This document shows positions 8,516 to 17,439 of a stretch of DNA of 64,000 bases, in pieces; the first letter of the stretch is position 1; each line of letters begins with the position of its first letter. Source of the stretch: Bacteriovoracaceae bacterium (lineage in GTDB: Bacteria > Bdellovibrionota > Bacteriovoracia > Bacteriovoracales > Bacteriovoracaceae); assembly GCA_018649885.1 (NCBI GenBank), contig JABIHA010000073.1, forward strand, positions 1 to 64,000. The letters are read 5' to 3'. The translations under genes and the position numbers were made by a program. The notes below the pieces were generated by a model. That model was not told the DNA's origin, ran no database searches, and saw only the letters and a list, made by a program, of their open reading frames with translations.

Positions 8516-9631
8516 CTAGAATGCTAAGGCCACTCCAGTATAAGTTCCTATTAAAACAACTCGAATCAACTCAGATTTTGAGGCCCATTTTTTCTTTTCA
8601 ACAATGGCCGCTAAGTTCATTAGCCCCCAAACAATTACTGAGACAATAAGAAAATTTTGAATTGCATCTTGAGTTCTATGAAATTTAAGGCCGTAGACTA
8701 AAAATCCCAGCAGAGCTATAAATTGAACTACCACATAGTTTTTCTCCCAATTGACGAGAGATTTTTTAGCAGGTTTTTGGACCGCCACTTTTTCTCCAAG
8801 AGCTGCTCTTTCCTGGTCGCTCAACCACTCAGGAGCTGCGATCCACAATTTCAGCTTGTCTGAGAGATTGTCCATTTTTTTCATCCGCGCTATTAGGTAT
8901 TCGAAATATACAGTGTTGGCATAAAGAGGATTAATACTATCAAAAGGAGTTTGCAGACCAAACTTAACCTCTTCAACTTCTGGTTCAAAAGTTCCAAATA
9001 GTCTGTCCCATATAATAAAAACAGCTGCGCAATTTTTGTCTAAGTATTGAGGGTTTTTCCCGTGGTGAACTCTGTGGTGACTGGGAGTAACCATAAACCA
9101 CTCTAGAGGGCCCATTTTATCAATAACTCTTGTGTGAAGCCAAAATTGATAGAGCAGGATTATCACTGAACTACCAACAAACATCACAACTGGAGCGCCT
9201 ACTAAGGCCAGTGGTAAATAGAAAACCCATCTAAAAACAGGAGCAAACCAACTCTGCCTTAGGGCCACAGACATATTGTACTGTTCACTTTGATGGTGAA
9301 CGGTGTGAAATCCAATAAATATATTCACCCGGTGACCCATAATGTGAAAGCAGTAAAAGCATAGATCTGTTAGGGCGACTACTAGGAGCCAATGGAGGGC
9401 ATTGCTTGTATCAAGGTCGGTAAAGCGGTAATTTTCCCAAACATAGTGGTAGCCACCAAGGGCCACTACTTTAATAAAGATACCAATGGCCTGTTGACCT
9501 ACACCTTGGCTGAGATTGCTGAGTGTATCTTTAAAGTTATAGAACCCCTTTTTTTTCCACACAGAAAAGGAAATCTCTAGCGCCATCAGCACGAGCATAA
9601 TAGGTATTGATATAAGCATTAGATCCTTCAT
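8516..9631 (-). CDS. Sterol desaturase / fatty acid hydroxylase family membrane protein
   Basis: A 371-residue membrane di-iron oxygenase. The histidine clusters of the family are present: HIMGH (HX3H type), HTVHH and HHRVHHG, followed by NPQYLDKNCAAVFIIWDRLFGTFEPE, the usual C-terminal signature. Hydrophobic segments cover the N-terminal 200 residues and two more at the extreme C-terminus (FLIVSVIVWGLMNLAAIVE and VVLIGTYTGVALAF), which extend beyond the core domain. These enzymes hydroxylate or desaturate lipids such as sterols, alkylglycerols or carotenoids; the substrate here is unknown. It lies downstream of hppD on the other side of a 98-base gap and is separately transcribed. Confidence 0.87.
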   Translation of the reverse strand: MKDLMLISIPIMLVLMALEISFSVWKKKGFYNFKDTLSNLSQGVGQQAIGIFIKVVALGGYHYVWENYRFTDLDTSNALHWLLVVALTDLCFYCFHIMGHRVNIFIGFHTVHHQSEQYNMSVALRQSWFAPVFRWVFYLPLALVGAPVVMFVGSSVIILLYQFWLHTRVIDKMGPLEWFMVTPSHHRVHHGKNPQYLDKNCAAVFIIWDRLFGTFEPEVEEVKFGLQTPFDSINPLYANTVYFEYLIARMKKMDNLSDKLKLWIAAPEWLSDQERAALGEKVAVQKPAKKSLVNWEKNYVVVQFIALLGFLVYGLKFHRTQDAIQNFLIVSVIVWGLMNLAAIVEKKKWASKSELIRVVLIGTYTGVALAF

Positions 9632-9705
9632 AAATTATCCCTTGTCACTAATTTCACTGGTTTACATTAGTTCAAAAACCATAATAATGACACAGTGCAT
9701 ACTTT

Positions 9706-9738
9706 TCAAGGCTTTTACCTATATTTACAAGGCCTTGA
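9706..9738. repeat. Short inverted repeat in the intergenic region
   Basis: TCAAGGC (9706-9712) and GCCTTGA (9732-9738) are a perfect 7-base inverted repeat in the divergent region between the hydroxylase and the cytochrome gene. It could be a regulator site shared by the two divergent promoters; weak evidence. Confidence 0.25.
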
Positions 9739-9870
9739 GCTCAATATCTATTTCTTGAATGGTGAAACGCTTGGAAAATTTCGCTCAGTAGCATTAGGCG
9801 ACACTGATAAACTCTAACATCTCTATTTTTAACTACACGATCCTTTTCAGCTAAGTTCATAATTATCCAC

Positions 9871-11592
9871 ATGAAGAAATTATTAATAATGACACTATCG
9901 ATGTTTATGACTTCCACCTTTGCTGCGGACTACACCGTGGAGCCCGATTGGGATAAGCTCTGGCTTACACCAGATTGGACCAAGGACGCTAAGCTTGGTG
10001 CCTCCGGCAATCGCTCCAATGTCTACAAGCTTCCGCCTAAACAGTGGCAAGAAGTGGTAGCAAAGGGCCGAATGCACACTCTATTCTATCCAGTAGACAA
10101 ACAAAAAGTGATGATTCCGCATAAGCCGCTCAAAAACTTTTTTGAAAAGGGCGCAAGTAATCCTCTCAAAAAATTCATTTTAAAATTACTTAAAATACAG
10201 ACAGGCTGGAATCAAATGGATCAGATGTTTGATTACGTAGGTCTTCATCCATACCCTGCTACCGAAGGAGCTGGAGTCTACCAAGTCCCCTTTAAAAAAG
10301 GGATTAGACCTGACTACCCAATGGGTGTCACCCTTAAAGATACTCCCAATGGTGAAATCATGACAGTTGGCTGTGCCGGTTGTCACGCCGGAAACCTCTT
10401 TGGGAAAAAGGTCATAGGGCTTACGAATCGCTTCCCTCACGCCAATGAATTCTTTCTGATGGGCAAGAAGTATGTCCCCCTGGTTCCCAAAACATTATTT
10501 AAATTGGGAACAAACGCCTCGAAGGGCGAAGTCAAAATGTTTAAGAAATTGAAAAAGAACCTCAAGTTTATTGAAGGAGTCGCGCCACAGGCCCTAGGAC
10601 TCGACACAAGCTTGGCCCACACCGGTTTGAGTCTTTCAAGAAGACTAGCAGATAAGTGGGCGACAAAACACCCCTACACTGGTGCCATCCCAAGGCCTTC
10701 AAGACTAAGAAAAACCCACACCGACAGTAAGCCTGCGGTTTGGTGGAATTTAAAATACAAAACTAAATGGCTCTCTGATGCTTCAATCATCTCAGGCAAT
10801 CCTATTTTTACCAATTTTTTATGGAATGAAATTGGCAGAGGACAAACCCTTGAAGACCTGGGTGAGTGGTTTAAATCAAATAAGAAAACCATCATAGAGC
10901 TAACAGCTGCAGTATTTGCAGCAAAACCTCCGAGGGTTACTGATTTCTTCCCAGCATCTCATATCAATCTTGACTCTGCTAAAAGAGGGGAAAAACTCTT
11001 TAATAAATCCTGTCGTAAATGTCATGGAACCTACACCAAAGCTTGGTCTGGTCTTGATGGACATAAGCTGCCTTTGAGTGAGCAGTTCAAAACGACTAAG
11101 GTTCGCTACCACCAGCAAACCCTGGTTAAAGACGTAGGAACATCAGATCTCAGAAGAAGGGGAATGGGATATTTCCTTGAAGATCTAAATCGACTTGAAC
11201 TCTCAAAACTTACTAATACAGTTGTGGTCGAGCAACCTGGCTACATCCCACCACCTCTTGATGGAATATGGGCGAGATGGCCTTATCTTCATAACAACTC
11301 CATTCCCTCACTTTGCCAACTTCTGACTCCAGAATTTGATAGAGAAAAAGGATACTGGATGGGAGCTTCTATAAATGCTGACAAAGACTTTGATTTTAAA
11401 TGTAATGGTTACCCCTCTGGAGCTGGTGTACCTAGCAGCTGGAAAGCAAAAATGAATCACTACTACGATAATTCAAAATCAGGGCTTTCAAACCTTGGTC
11501 ACAGTAGAGAAATTTTAATCAAAAAAGATGGAAGCCGAGTCTACTCTGATTCTCAGGTGCTCGACTTAGTTGCTTTTTTGCAGACACTATAA
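9871..11592 (+). CDS. Periplasmic di-heme cytochrome c (RoxA/MauG/CCP-like)
   Basis: A 573-residue exported protein with a signal peptide ending at TFAAD and two heme c sites: CAGCH (168-172) and CRKCH (381-385). The C-terminal segment PPPLDGIWARWPYLHNNSIPSL is the family's conserved PPL-x-G-W-YLHN-S-P pattern, shared by bacterial di-heme peroxidases, MauG and RoxA-type rubber oxygenases. The length and the long insert between the hemes are closer to RoxA-like proteins than to ~330-residue cytochrome c peroxidases. It is convergent with a related cytochrome gene (stop codons 12 bases apart). The substrate cannot be told from sequence; it may be an oxygenase or peroxidase acting on an external substrate. 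Confidence 0.82.
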   Translation: MKKLLIMTLSMFMTSTFAADYTVEPDWDKLWLTPDWTKDAKLGASGNRSNVYKLPPKQWQEVVAKGRMHTLFYPVDKQKVMIPHKPLKNFFEKGASNPLKKFILKLLKIQTGWNQMDQMFDYVGLHPYPATEGAGVYQVPFKKGIRPDYPMGVTLKDTPNGEIMTVGCAGCHAGNLFGKKVIGLTNRFPHANEFFLMGKKYVPLVPKTLFKLGTNASKGEVKMFKKLKKNLKFIEGVAPQALGLDTSLAHTGLSLSRRLADKWATKHPYTGAIPRPSRLRKTHTDSKPAVWWNLKYKTKWLSDASIISGNPIFTNFLWNEIGRGQTLEDLGEWFKSNKKTIIELTAAVFAAKPPRVTDFFPASHINLDSAKRGEKLFNKSCRKCHGTYTKAWSGLDGHKLPLSEQFKTTKVRYHQQTLVKDVGTSDLRRRGMGYFLEDLNRLELSKLTNTVVVEQPGYIPPPLDGIWARWPYLHNNSIPSLCQLLTPEFDREKGYWMGASINADKDFDFKCNGYPSGAGVPSSWKAKMNHYYDNSKSGLSNLGHSREILIKKDGSRVYSDSQVLDLVAFLQTL

Positions 11593-11604
11593 TTTTCCGT
11601 ATTC

Positions 11605-13056
11605 TTATAAGGTTTTGAGGTACTCTAAAAGCTCCCACTTTTGTTGTTCGCTGAGCTCACTGCCAAAAGAATGTCCCTTGTTAGACTTGCTATGGCCTGT
11701 TGTATCAAAAAACCTTCTTTTCATCTCGTTATCATAAACAATGGGTACACTTAAAAACTTATTGAATGAAAGGCCCATATTTTTGTGATCATATTTTTTG
11801 TAGTCAGTAACTTTCCAAATTTTGGGCCTCTCACTTTCAAATAACAAATGATACAAAGTTGGGACAGATCCGTTGTGAAGATAGGGAGCAGTGGCCCAAA
11901 CTCCGAGTAAAGGAGGCGCCATATAGCCTTTGGGATCAACGACAAATTTGTCTTTGCCGTAGTTTCCAAGCCATGAGTTTTGGTAGAATTGTCTCCAACT
12001 TACAGTTAACCCTTTTCTGACTCGTGCTGGGTCTGTCTTAAGTTTGCTGAGAGGAATTCTCTCTTCTGGAAAGAGTAAGGTCATAACCCCTGCGACTCTT
12101 TCATAGTCTCCATGACAATTAGAGCAAGACTGATAAAAATGATCCTCACCTTTTTTTGCCATTTTCCAGTCAATTCTACCAGGGAAAGAATTCTCATAGG
12201 AGGGGGCCTTGAGGGATTTAATATAGTGAAGGACATCGTCAAATTCACTCTCCCATTTTTTAAACTCAGGGTTTAGTGGTGCCGCCGCTGGAGACATAAT
12301 AGTTCTACGTGTGAGAGGAGAAAATCCGTCAACCCAAATTCGACTTTTAACAGAAGTGGTAAACCAGGCCGGCATATCGCTATCTACAGGAATAGAGCCG
12401 AAAACATTAATCTTAAGACTCCTCGGAAAACCAAAGGGGTCCATGTCAATATTTCTACCACCTAAAATAGCGGACCAACCAGAGACCACATTGGGTGTCC
12501 CCTTGCTCAGTTGATGGCGATATTTTGAGAAGTAGCTTCTTTCATAGAGCCTAACCATCAAGGATTCACTAAGGGCCTTGGGAAAATTGATTGGGTAAGC
12601 GTTAGAGCTGATGGGGTAGCGCTTAATTTGTTTGATTCTATCTTCTGTAAAAGTACCAATATCTATTTGATTATTACCAAGGCCTAGAATGACTTTGCCG
12701 CCAACTGAGCCAGCATGGCACATAAAGCAGCTTCCTTCCCATCTGCCATCGGGCTTGACCACAAATCCCAAGGGTGCTCCCTTGTTATCGTAGGGAGCTT
12801 TCAAAAACCCGTATCTTTGATAGGCGAGTTCGCGAAATTTTGAAGGGTCTCTTTTAAGCCTTTTCCTCAGCTCTCTAGGCCACACTTTGGATAGCCGATT
12901 AAAGGTTTTTTCAGTAAGAGTGTAAAAGCCAGGGGAGACAGAATAGGCCTTATGAGTAAGATTTCTTTTACCAATTTGTGCTTTTTTGGCCTGATAGGTT
13001 GGTCCTTCCCAAGCGTGAACTTGAAAACTGAGTAATACGAATAAAATTGAGGCCAT
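11605..13056 (-). CDS. Second periplasmic di-heme cytochrome c (RoxA/MauG/CCP-like)
   Basis: A 483-residue exported protein (signal peptide ending near VHAWE) with heme sites CFMCH (110-114) and CSNCH (311-315). It shares with the convergent neighbour the C-terminal PPLLGVWATAPYLHNGSVPTL, the MAKKGEDHFYQSC pre-heme segment and the final ELLEYLKTL / VLDLVAFLQTL helix. The two are therefore paralogues, about 100 residues different in length, rather than a recent tandem copy. The encoded N-terminus is short, so a start slightly further upstream is possible. Likely role: electron transfer or oxidation of a periplasmic or external substrate. Confidence 0.82.
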   Translation of the reverse strand: MASILFVLLSFQVHAWEGPTYQAKKAQIGKRNLTHKAYSVSPGFYTLTEKTFNRLSKVWPRELRKRLKRDPSKFRELAYQRYGFLKAPYDNKGAPLGFVVKPDGRWEGSCFMCHAGSVGGKVILGLGNNQIDIGTFTEDRIKQIKRYPISSNAYPINFPKALSESLMVRLYERSYFSKYRHQLSKGTPNVVSGWSAILGGRNIDMDPFGFPRSLKINVFGSIPVDSDMPAWFTTSVKSRIWVDGFSPLTRRTIMSPAAAPLNPEFKKWESEFDDVLHYIKSLKAPSYENSFPGRIDWKMAKKGEDHFYQSCSNCHGDYERVAGVMTLLFPEERIPLSKLKTDPARVRKGLTVSWRQFYQNSWLGNYGKDKFVVDPKGYMAPPLLGVWATAPYLHNGSVPTLYHLLFESERPKIWKVTDYKKYDHKNMGLSFNKFLSVPIVYDNEMKRRFFDTTGHSKSNKGHSFGSELSEQQKWELLEYLKTL

Positions 13057-13215
13057 GGTTATCTCCGAAGCGAGTCATTATATTTTTGTGCCAGCAAAAT
13101 CTATTAAAATAATTGCGTTCTTTCAAGCTCAGTACCGTTAAGAGATCTTGGTAAAAGGTAATATTTAAGGTATTTTGGGCGAACTAGACTAATCGCATAA
13201 TAATCAGGAGCTAAC

Positions 13216-13686
13216 ATGAGCGTCAAAATAGGCAATATGGCCCCCGCATTCACACTCACCAACCAAGATGGAAAAAAAGTATCCCTAAGAGACTACAAGG
13301 GTAAAAAAAATGTTGTTCTCTATTTCTACCCAAAAGCAATGACACCTGGTTGTACCGTACAGGCCTGTGGCATTCGAGATACCAAGGCGAAGTTTGCCAA
13401 GCTAAAAACAGTAGTCCTTGGAGTCAGCATTGACTCTGAAGCAAGGCTTACAAAATTTATTGATAAAGAAGGGTTAAATTTTGATCTTCTAAGTGATGAA
13501 GACCACAAAATTTGTGAAAAGTATGGAGTTTGGCAAAAGAAGAAAAACTATGGAAGAGAATATATGGGCATAGTTAGATCGAGCTTTATTATTGGTAGTG
13601 ATGGAAAGCTCAAGCACGTTATGGATAAAGTGAAAACAAAAACTCACCACGATGATGTTTTAGAATATATTTCTGAAAATTTGTGA
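13216..13686 (+). CDS. bcp: Thiol peroxidase, PrxQ/BCP type
   Basis: A 156-residue peroxiredoxin that reduces hydrogen and organic peroxides using thioredoxin. Visible: APAFTLTNQDGKKVSL at the N-terminus, the active site FYPKAMTPGCTVQACGIRD with peroxidatic Cys46 and resolving Cys51 five residues on (the PrxQ pattern), and DEDHKICEKYGVW. No signal peptide, so cytoplasmic. Note that the usual 'K-D/A-x-TPGCT' reads KAMTPGCT. Ribosome site CAGGAG lies seven bases before the ATG. Confidence 0.94.
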   Translation: MSVKIGNMAPAFTLTNQDGKKVSLRDYKGKKNVVLYFYPKAMTPGCTVQACGIRDTKAKFAKLKTVVLGVSIDSEARLTKFIDKEGLNFDLLSDEDHKICEKYGVWQKKKNYGREYMGIVRSSFIIGSDGKLKHVMDKVKTKTHHDDVLEYISENL

Positions 13687-13789
13687 AATGGGCGCAGGTA
13701 AAAATGAAAGATGCGCTAAGTCAATGTTGACGATTAAATTGCTTTGGTCTTTGGTTACAAGATTAAACTAATCTTCAGGAGAGAGAAAA

Positions 13790-14239
13790 ATGAAAATATT
13801 GATAGCAGCGCTATTTTTTACAAATCTAATGGCAGCAGATGTTGTGGTAGGAGTCTTTGACCAAATAGAATGTCAAAAGGGAGAGGCACCACTTCAGCTT
13901 GCTCTTGAAAAGCTTGATGAGAGATACGCTTTATTTCAATCAAAAAACGAAATCATCACAATCTTTGACAAAATTGGGATGGGAAAACAAAGCTCCACAG
14001 TCTTTATTTCACTGGGCATGCAAAACAGAACTGATGTAGAGACAACCTTAGAAGGTGGTGTACTACAAAGAGTTGAAAAAAAATATACCCATTTAATTCT
14101 CTCACCTCTTGGGCTTCCATACTTCACAGATTCTGTGAAATTGAGCTTTTCAGAAAAAGCTCTCTCTTATGAAAAGTCTAGAAGAGAGGGTCTATTCGGA
14201 CTCCCTGTCAAAACTAAGTGTACCTACGATATCAAATAA
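13790..14239 (+). CDS. Exported hypothetical protein
   Basis: A 149-residue protein with a signal peptide (MKILIAALFFTNLMAAD) and two cysteines, one near each end of the mature chain (IECQKGE and KTKCTYD), which could form a disulphide. The middle is mixed beta-like sequence with no motif I recognise. AGGAGAGAG precedes the ATG at good spacing. It is followed by a strong inverted repeat at 14262-14299. Confidence 0.7.
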   Translation: MKILIAALFFTNLMAADVVVGVFDQIECQKGEAPLQLALEKLDERYALFQSKNEIITIFDKIGMGKQSSTVFISLGMQNRTDVETTLEGGVLQRVEKKYTHLILSPLGLPYFTDSVKLSFSEKALSYEKSRREGLFGLPVKTKCTYDIK

Positions 14240-14261
14240 CCCACTAAATAGTTTTTATTGT

Positions 14262-14299
14262 CTTATCTTGTGGTCACAATCCTGTGTCCACAAGATAAG
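14262..14299. repeat. Perfect 12-base inverted repeat
   Basis: CTTATCTTGTGG (14262-14273) and CCACAAGATAAG (14288-14299) are perfect arms; inside, CACA/TGTG can extend the stem. It lies 22 bases after one gene and 75 bases before the next. There is no T-run on either strand, so it is either a terminator lacking a U-tract or an operator for the TIGR02147-family gene that follows. Confidence 0.6.
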
Positions 14300-14373
14300 C
14301 GGTATATGAAACCTTCTTACTAAGCTCTCGTATTATTGTATAATTAAGATAGATCTTTTAAGGGGCCATTCAA

Positions 14374-15237
14374 ATGGACATTTTCGATTATTCAAATTTT
14401 GGTGATTTCATGCGCGCTTACTTTGAGAAAAAGAAGAGCGAAAACTCAAGCTTTAGTTATGAAGCCTGGGCCAGAAAGCTTGAAGGCGTTTCAAAATCAT
14501 CACTGGTTATGGTCCTCGGAGGAAAGAGAGTTCCAGGAAAAGATTTTGTAGAAAAGCTTATCGAGTACTACCACTTTTCAAGAGAAGAGGCCCAATACTT
14601 TAGATGTCTTGTCAGTCTCAGTAAAGTAAGTGCGGATGCCCACCTAGAAGAAAAATTAACAAGACATGCAAAAGCACATCTCAAACCAGAACCCTATGTC
14701 ACATTAGATGCAAAAAAATGTGAAGGAATTATGAGTTACGAAAGTGTTGTACTGCCTGAGCTTATAAAGCTTAAATCTTTTAAAGAAGATTACAAATGGC
14801 TTTCACAAAAATTCTTTTTCAATAGGGATGAACACCAATTAAAAGAATGTATGGACCAGCTTGAAGCTTCCGGGATTGTTGAAAGAGATAGTGATGGTAC
14901 CCTAAAACCTCCATATGAATGTTTGTGGTGGAAATGTGATGAACAAACAAATAAAAAGTATCTTGATGAAGTAAGTAGTATTGCCTCTCTTGTGAGGGAG
15001 GCCGTCCCAGTCACCTCTCGTCTTACAGATGAAAACTGTGCTCCTCATAGCTCTGAAAATAAGAATGCGAATATCTTTCCCTGGAGTATTATGTGTATGA
15101 AAGAAGAAAATATTTCTGAAGTTCAAAAGATACTATATGACTGCCTCAACAAGATCAGAAAGCTTGAAGACATGATTGATGGAGACAGTGTGATCTTTTG
15201 TAATATGCAGTTTTTTGATATAAAAAAACCGGAATAA
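14374..15237 (+). CDS. TIGR02147 family protein (putative transcriptional regulator)
   Basis: A 287-residue cytoplasmic protein of the TIGR02147 family, known mainly from Bdellovibrio relatives and Fibrobacter. The N-terminal signature is clear: DIFDYSNFGDFMRAYFEKKK, then an HTH-like segment SFSYEAWARKLEGVSKSSLVMVLGGKR, then FVEKLIEYYHFSREEAQYFRCLVSLSK. The C-terminal half has a winged-helix-like stretch (FFNRDEHQLKECMDQLEASGIVERDSDGTL). The family is thought to regulate transcription, but its ligand is not known. The C-terminal ~70 residues are poorly conserved in my memory of the family. Good ribosome site (AAGGGG). Confidence 0.85.
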   Translation: MDIFDYSNFGDFMRAYFEKKKSENSSFSYEAWARKLEGVSKSSLVMVLGGKRVPGKDFVEKLIEYYHFSREEAQYFRCLVSLSKVSADAHLEEKLTRHAKAHLKPEPYVTLDAKKCEGIMSYESVVLPELIKLKSFKEDYKWLSQKFFFNRDEHQLKECMDQLEASGIVERDSDGTLKPPYECLWWKCDEQTNKKYLDEVSSIASLVREAVPVTSRLTDENCAPHSSENKNANIFPWSIMCMKEENISEVQKILYDCLNKIRKLEDMIDGDSVIFCNMQFFDIKKPE

Positions 15238-15269
15238 TATCTCTCAGGTACATTCTATGAATGCTTCTC

Positions 15270-15326
15270 TGGTGCTCTTTTGACACTACTTCCTTTTAAA
15301 CTACTGTGGTGCTCTTTTGACACTAC
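15270..15326 (+). repeat. Two copies of a 20-base direct repeat
   Basis: TGGTGCTCTTTTGACACTAC occurs identically at 15270-15289 and 15307-15326, 37 bases centre to centre, upstream of the gene at 15430. It may be a tandem regulator site or the remnant of a small duplication. Confidence 0.6.
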
Positions 15327-15429
15327 CGTCTGTAATTTTTTTGAATCCCTTGTTGCGTAGCACATTTGTGCTATTAAACTACCTTCTGACTTTTGAGGGG
15401 AGTTAGAAAAGCAAACCGGGAGACTAATT

Positions 15430-16608
15430 ATGAACTTGTACAAATCGATTATTTTGGTTGCCACCCTTGTTATCAGCGCTCAAGGATTTTCGTACAACAC
15501 TGAATTATTTGATGGAAATTTTCTTACCATGAATTCAGATCAAGCGGTCGTTGGCCCCATTTTTAATGGCGATGAGGCCACCTATATAAATGAGGTTTTT
15601 GAGAATATTTATATAGAAGCAGAAAAAATCGCGGACGCCGAATACCTTAAATATGGTGATGAAAAGGCCTATTGGAGTTTTTTATTTGGCTCTTTGATTG
15701 TTCCTTATCACGAAAGTTATCTCACCCATTTCAGAAAACAGGCAAATAAAAATTGCTCTTATGGGCTTAACTCGGGAAGCCGATTTAAATCAAAGAGTAG
15801 CTGGCTTCATAAAATATTCATGAGAAATTTTAAAGTAGAAGGCGACCAGGTAACTCCTAATTGTGATCAAATTGATGGCCAGGAGAACTACTTTCAACTA
15901 CTGAATTCTCAGGATTATTACTCAACAGGTATTATGCAAATTGCTATCAATTGGCACGAAGAAGAATATACTGCCCCTAGAAAATTTCTTAGTATTCCTG
16001 AATCTATTGAATATGGTTTGAGTATTTTTAACACTGGATTTAAAACCATCTATCACAACTCATCTAGTTACTGGTGTATCAAAAACACAGGTGTCGGACA
16101 AAACCCTGCCAACTTTGAGTATATTATTAGAGGAGCATGGGCAGGTGTATACAACTCGGGGAAACTTTCTAGAACATGCCGCTTTAAGATTCCAAGTGAT
16201 TCATGGTATGGCAACGATAAGGGATTTTTTAGATCTCTTAACTCTATTAAATCAAAAAGTGGTAATCAGTATTCAATTCACTTGAACCCTGAAAACCTTC
16301 AACTCTACCAAAAAATTGTTAATAACTTTAAAAAGGCAAATACTGACACTCTCCAATTTGGTGAGGGTCAGCTTGAAGATACTGAGGATTACTTGAAAGT
16401 CACTGCAGGGGGACTCAATGTCAGAAAAGGTGGCTCAACACGCTATGATATTTGTGGAACTATATCTTACGGCCAAATAGTTAAAAGAGTTGCAAGTCAA
16501 GGCAGCTGGGTCAAAATCGAGACAGTAAACTTGAGTGAAGAGATAGCAAGTGAATGCGGCGAAAATGCTTTTGTCCATGGTGGTTATTTAAAACGAGCTA
16601 ACAATTAA
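15430..16608 (+). CDS. Exported protein with lysozyme-like segment and C-terminal SH3b domain
   Basis: A 392-residue protein with a signal peptide (cut near SAQGF). Residues ~320-390 form a bacterial SH3 domain: LKVTAGGLNVRKGGSTRYDI, then GQIVKRVASQGSWVKIE and a closing HGGYLKR; such domains often bind cell wall. The central part contains HESYLTHF (Glu95) and, 70 residues on, STGIMQI (from 165), a spacing and motif pair that recalls the catalytic Glu and G-x-MQ of lytic transglycosylases. Together this suggests a peptidoglycan-acting enzyme, possibly for prey or own wall, but the lysozyme fold is an inference. Gene 16625 follows after 16 bases. Confidence 0.72.
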   Translation: MNLYKSIILVATLVISAQGFSYNTELFDGNFLTMNSDQAVVGPIFNGDEATYINEVFENIYIEAEKIADAEYLKYGDEKAYWSFLFGSLIVPYHESYLTHFRKQANKNCSYGLNSGSRFKSKSSWLHKIFMRNFKVEGDQVTPNCDQIDGQENYFQLLNSQDYYSTGIMQIAINWHEEEYTAPRKFLSIPESIEYGLSIFNTGFKTIYHNSSSYWCIKNTGVGQNPANFEYIIRGAWAGVYNSGKLSRTCRFKIPSDSWYGNDKGFFRSLNSIKSKSGNQYSIHLNPENLQLYQKIVNNFKKANTDTLQFGEGQLEDTEDYLKVTAGGLNVRKGGSTRYDICGTISYGQIVKRVASQGSWVKIETVNLSEEIASECGENAFVHGGYLKRANN

Positions 16609-16624
16609 ACCCGGCAAGTGGATA

Positions 16625-17389
16625 TTGATTGTCCTTTTGTTAGTGGGTGGAGTCTCACTTCTAGGTCAACGTGAGTTATTTGAAAGAAAACCTTTGGTAC
16701 ATAGGACGGGAGGTATCAAAAAGTCCTTCAAAATTGGAAAGGTATCAAAAACTTCTTTTGCCAAATTAAAAAAGGATATGCTCAGAATCAAAAAATGCTG
16801 GCATACCCAATGTGTTTCAAAAAAGCTTGAGGGAACTCGCTACTACATAGCCTATAAAACCAAAGAATTTATCCAGTTTAAGAATCAGTTGAAGAAACTA
16901 TCTTTATTAAAAGAGCAAAGCTTGCAAGGCGAGTTTGCTCCCGTTGATTTTATCAGTTTACTTGAGATCCCTTCTCCCAAATTGCAAATTGTGGTTGTCG
17001 ATCTTTTGTTAAACCATTTTAAAGATGAACAATATCTAGATCAATTGCTGACAAACACTCCAAAGTTTACCTCACAATCAGCCCCCAAAATATTCCAAAC
17101 ACTACTTGGTAAATTTGGTGGAAATAAAATGGTAAGGGAAAAGGTGATGAACTATATGGGGCAGCTTTTTGCGGCTTCTGATAATCAAGTCAAAATCGAG
17201 TTGGCAAAAAGCTTTGATACTTATCAGCTGACTAAAAGTGAGCTTGCGACACTTGCTGAGAAGAGTTGCTACCTTGGAGAGAGTGCTGAATTACGACCAA
17301 GTTGGTTGCCTATTAAGTACCATCTTGAAGGGGCCGTCGAATCTTCCATGGTGGATTTAGATCTATCTGCTCACTGCCACTTACTGTAA
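16625..17389 (+). CDS. Membrane-anchored hypothetical protein
   Basis: A 254-residue protein whose N-terminus (IVLLLVGGVSLLG) is a membrane anchor or signal. The rest is Lys-rich and predicted helical, with repeated Leu-rich segments (LEIPSPKLQIVVVDLLLNHF, ELAKSFDTYQLTKSELATL) like a HEAT/armadillo-type array, but too degenerate to name. The only start after the in-frame stop at 16589-16591 is TTG at 16625, with a weak ribosome site. Probably co-transcribed with the SH3b protein just upstream. Function unknown. Confidence 0.62.
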   Translation: MIVLLLVGGVSLLGQRELFERKPLVHRTGGIKKSFKIGKVSKTSFAKLKKDMLRIKKCWHTQCVSKKLEGTRYYIAYKTKEFIQFKNQLKKLSLLKEQSLQGEFAPVDFISLLEIPSPKLQIVVVDLLLNHFKDEQYLDQLLTNTPKFTSQSAPKIFQTLLGKFGGNKMVREKVMNYMGQLFAASDNQVKIELAKSFDTYQLTKSELATLAEKSCYLGESAELRPSWLPIKYHLEGAVESSMVDLDLSAHCHLL

Positions 17390-17439
17390 TGAAAATGTGT
17401 TAAAATGGTACTTAAATAAATTAATTAAGGACCATTTCA

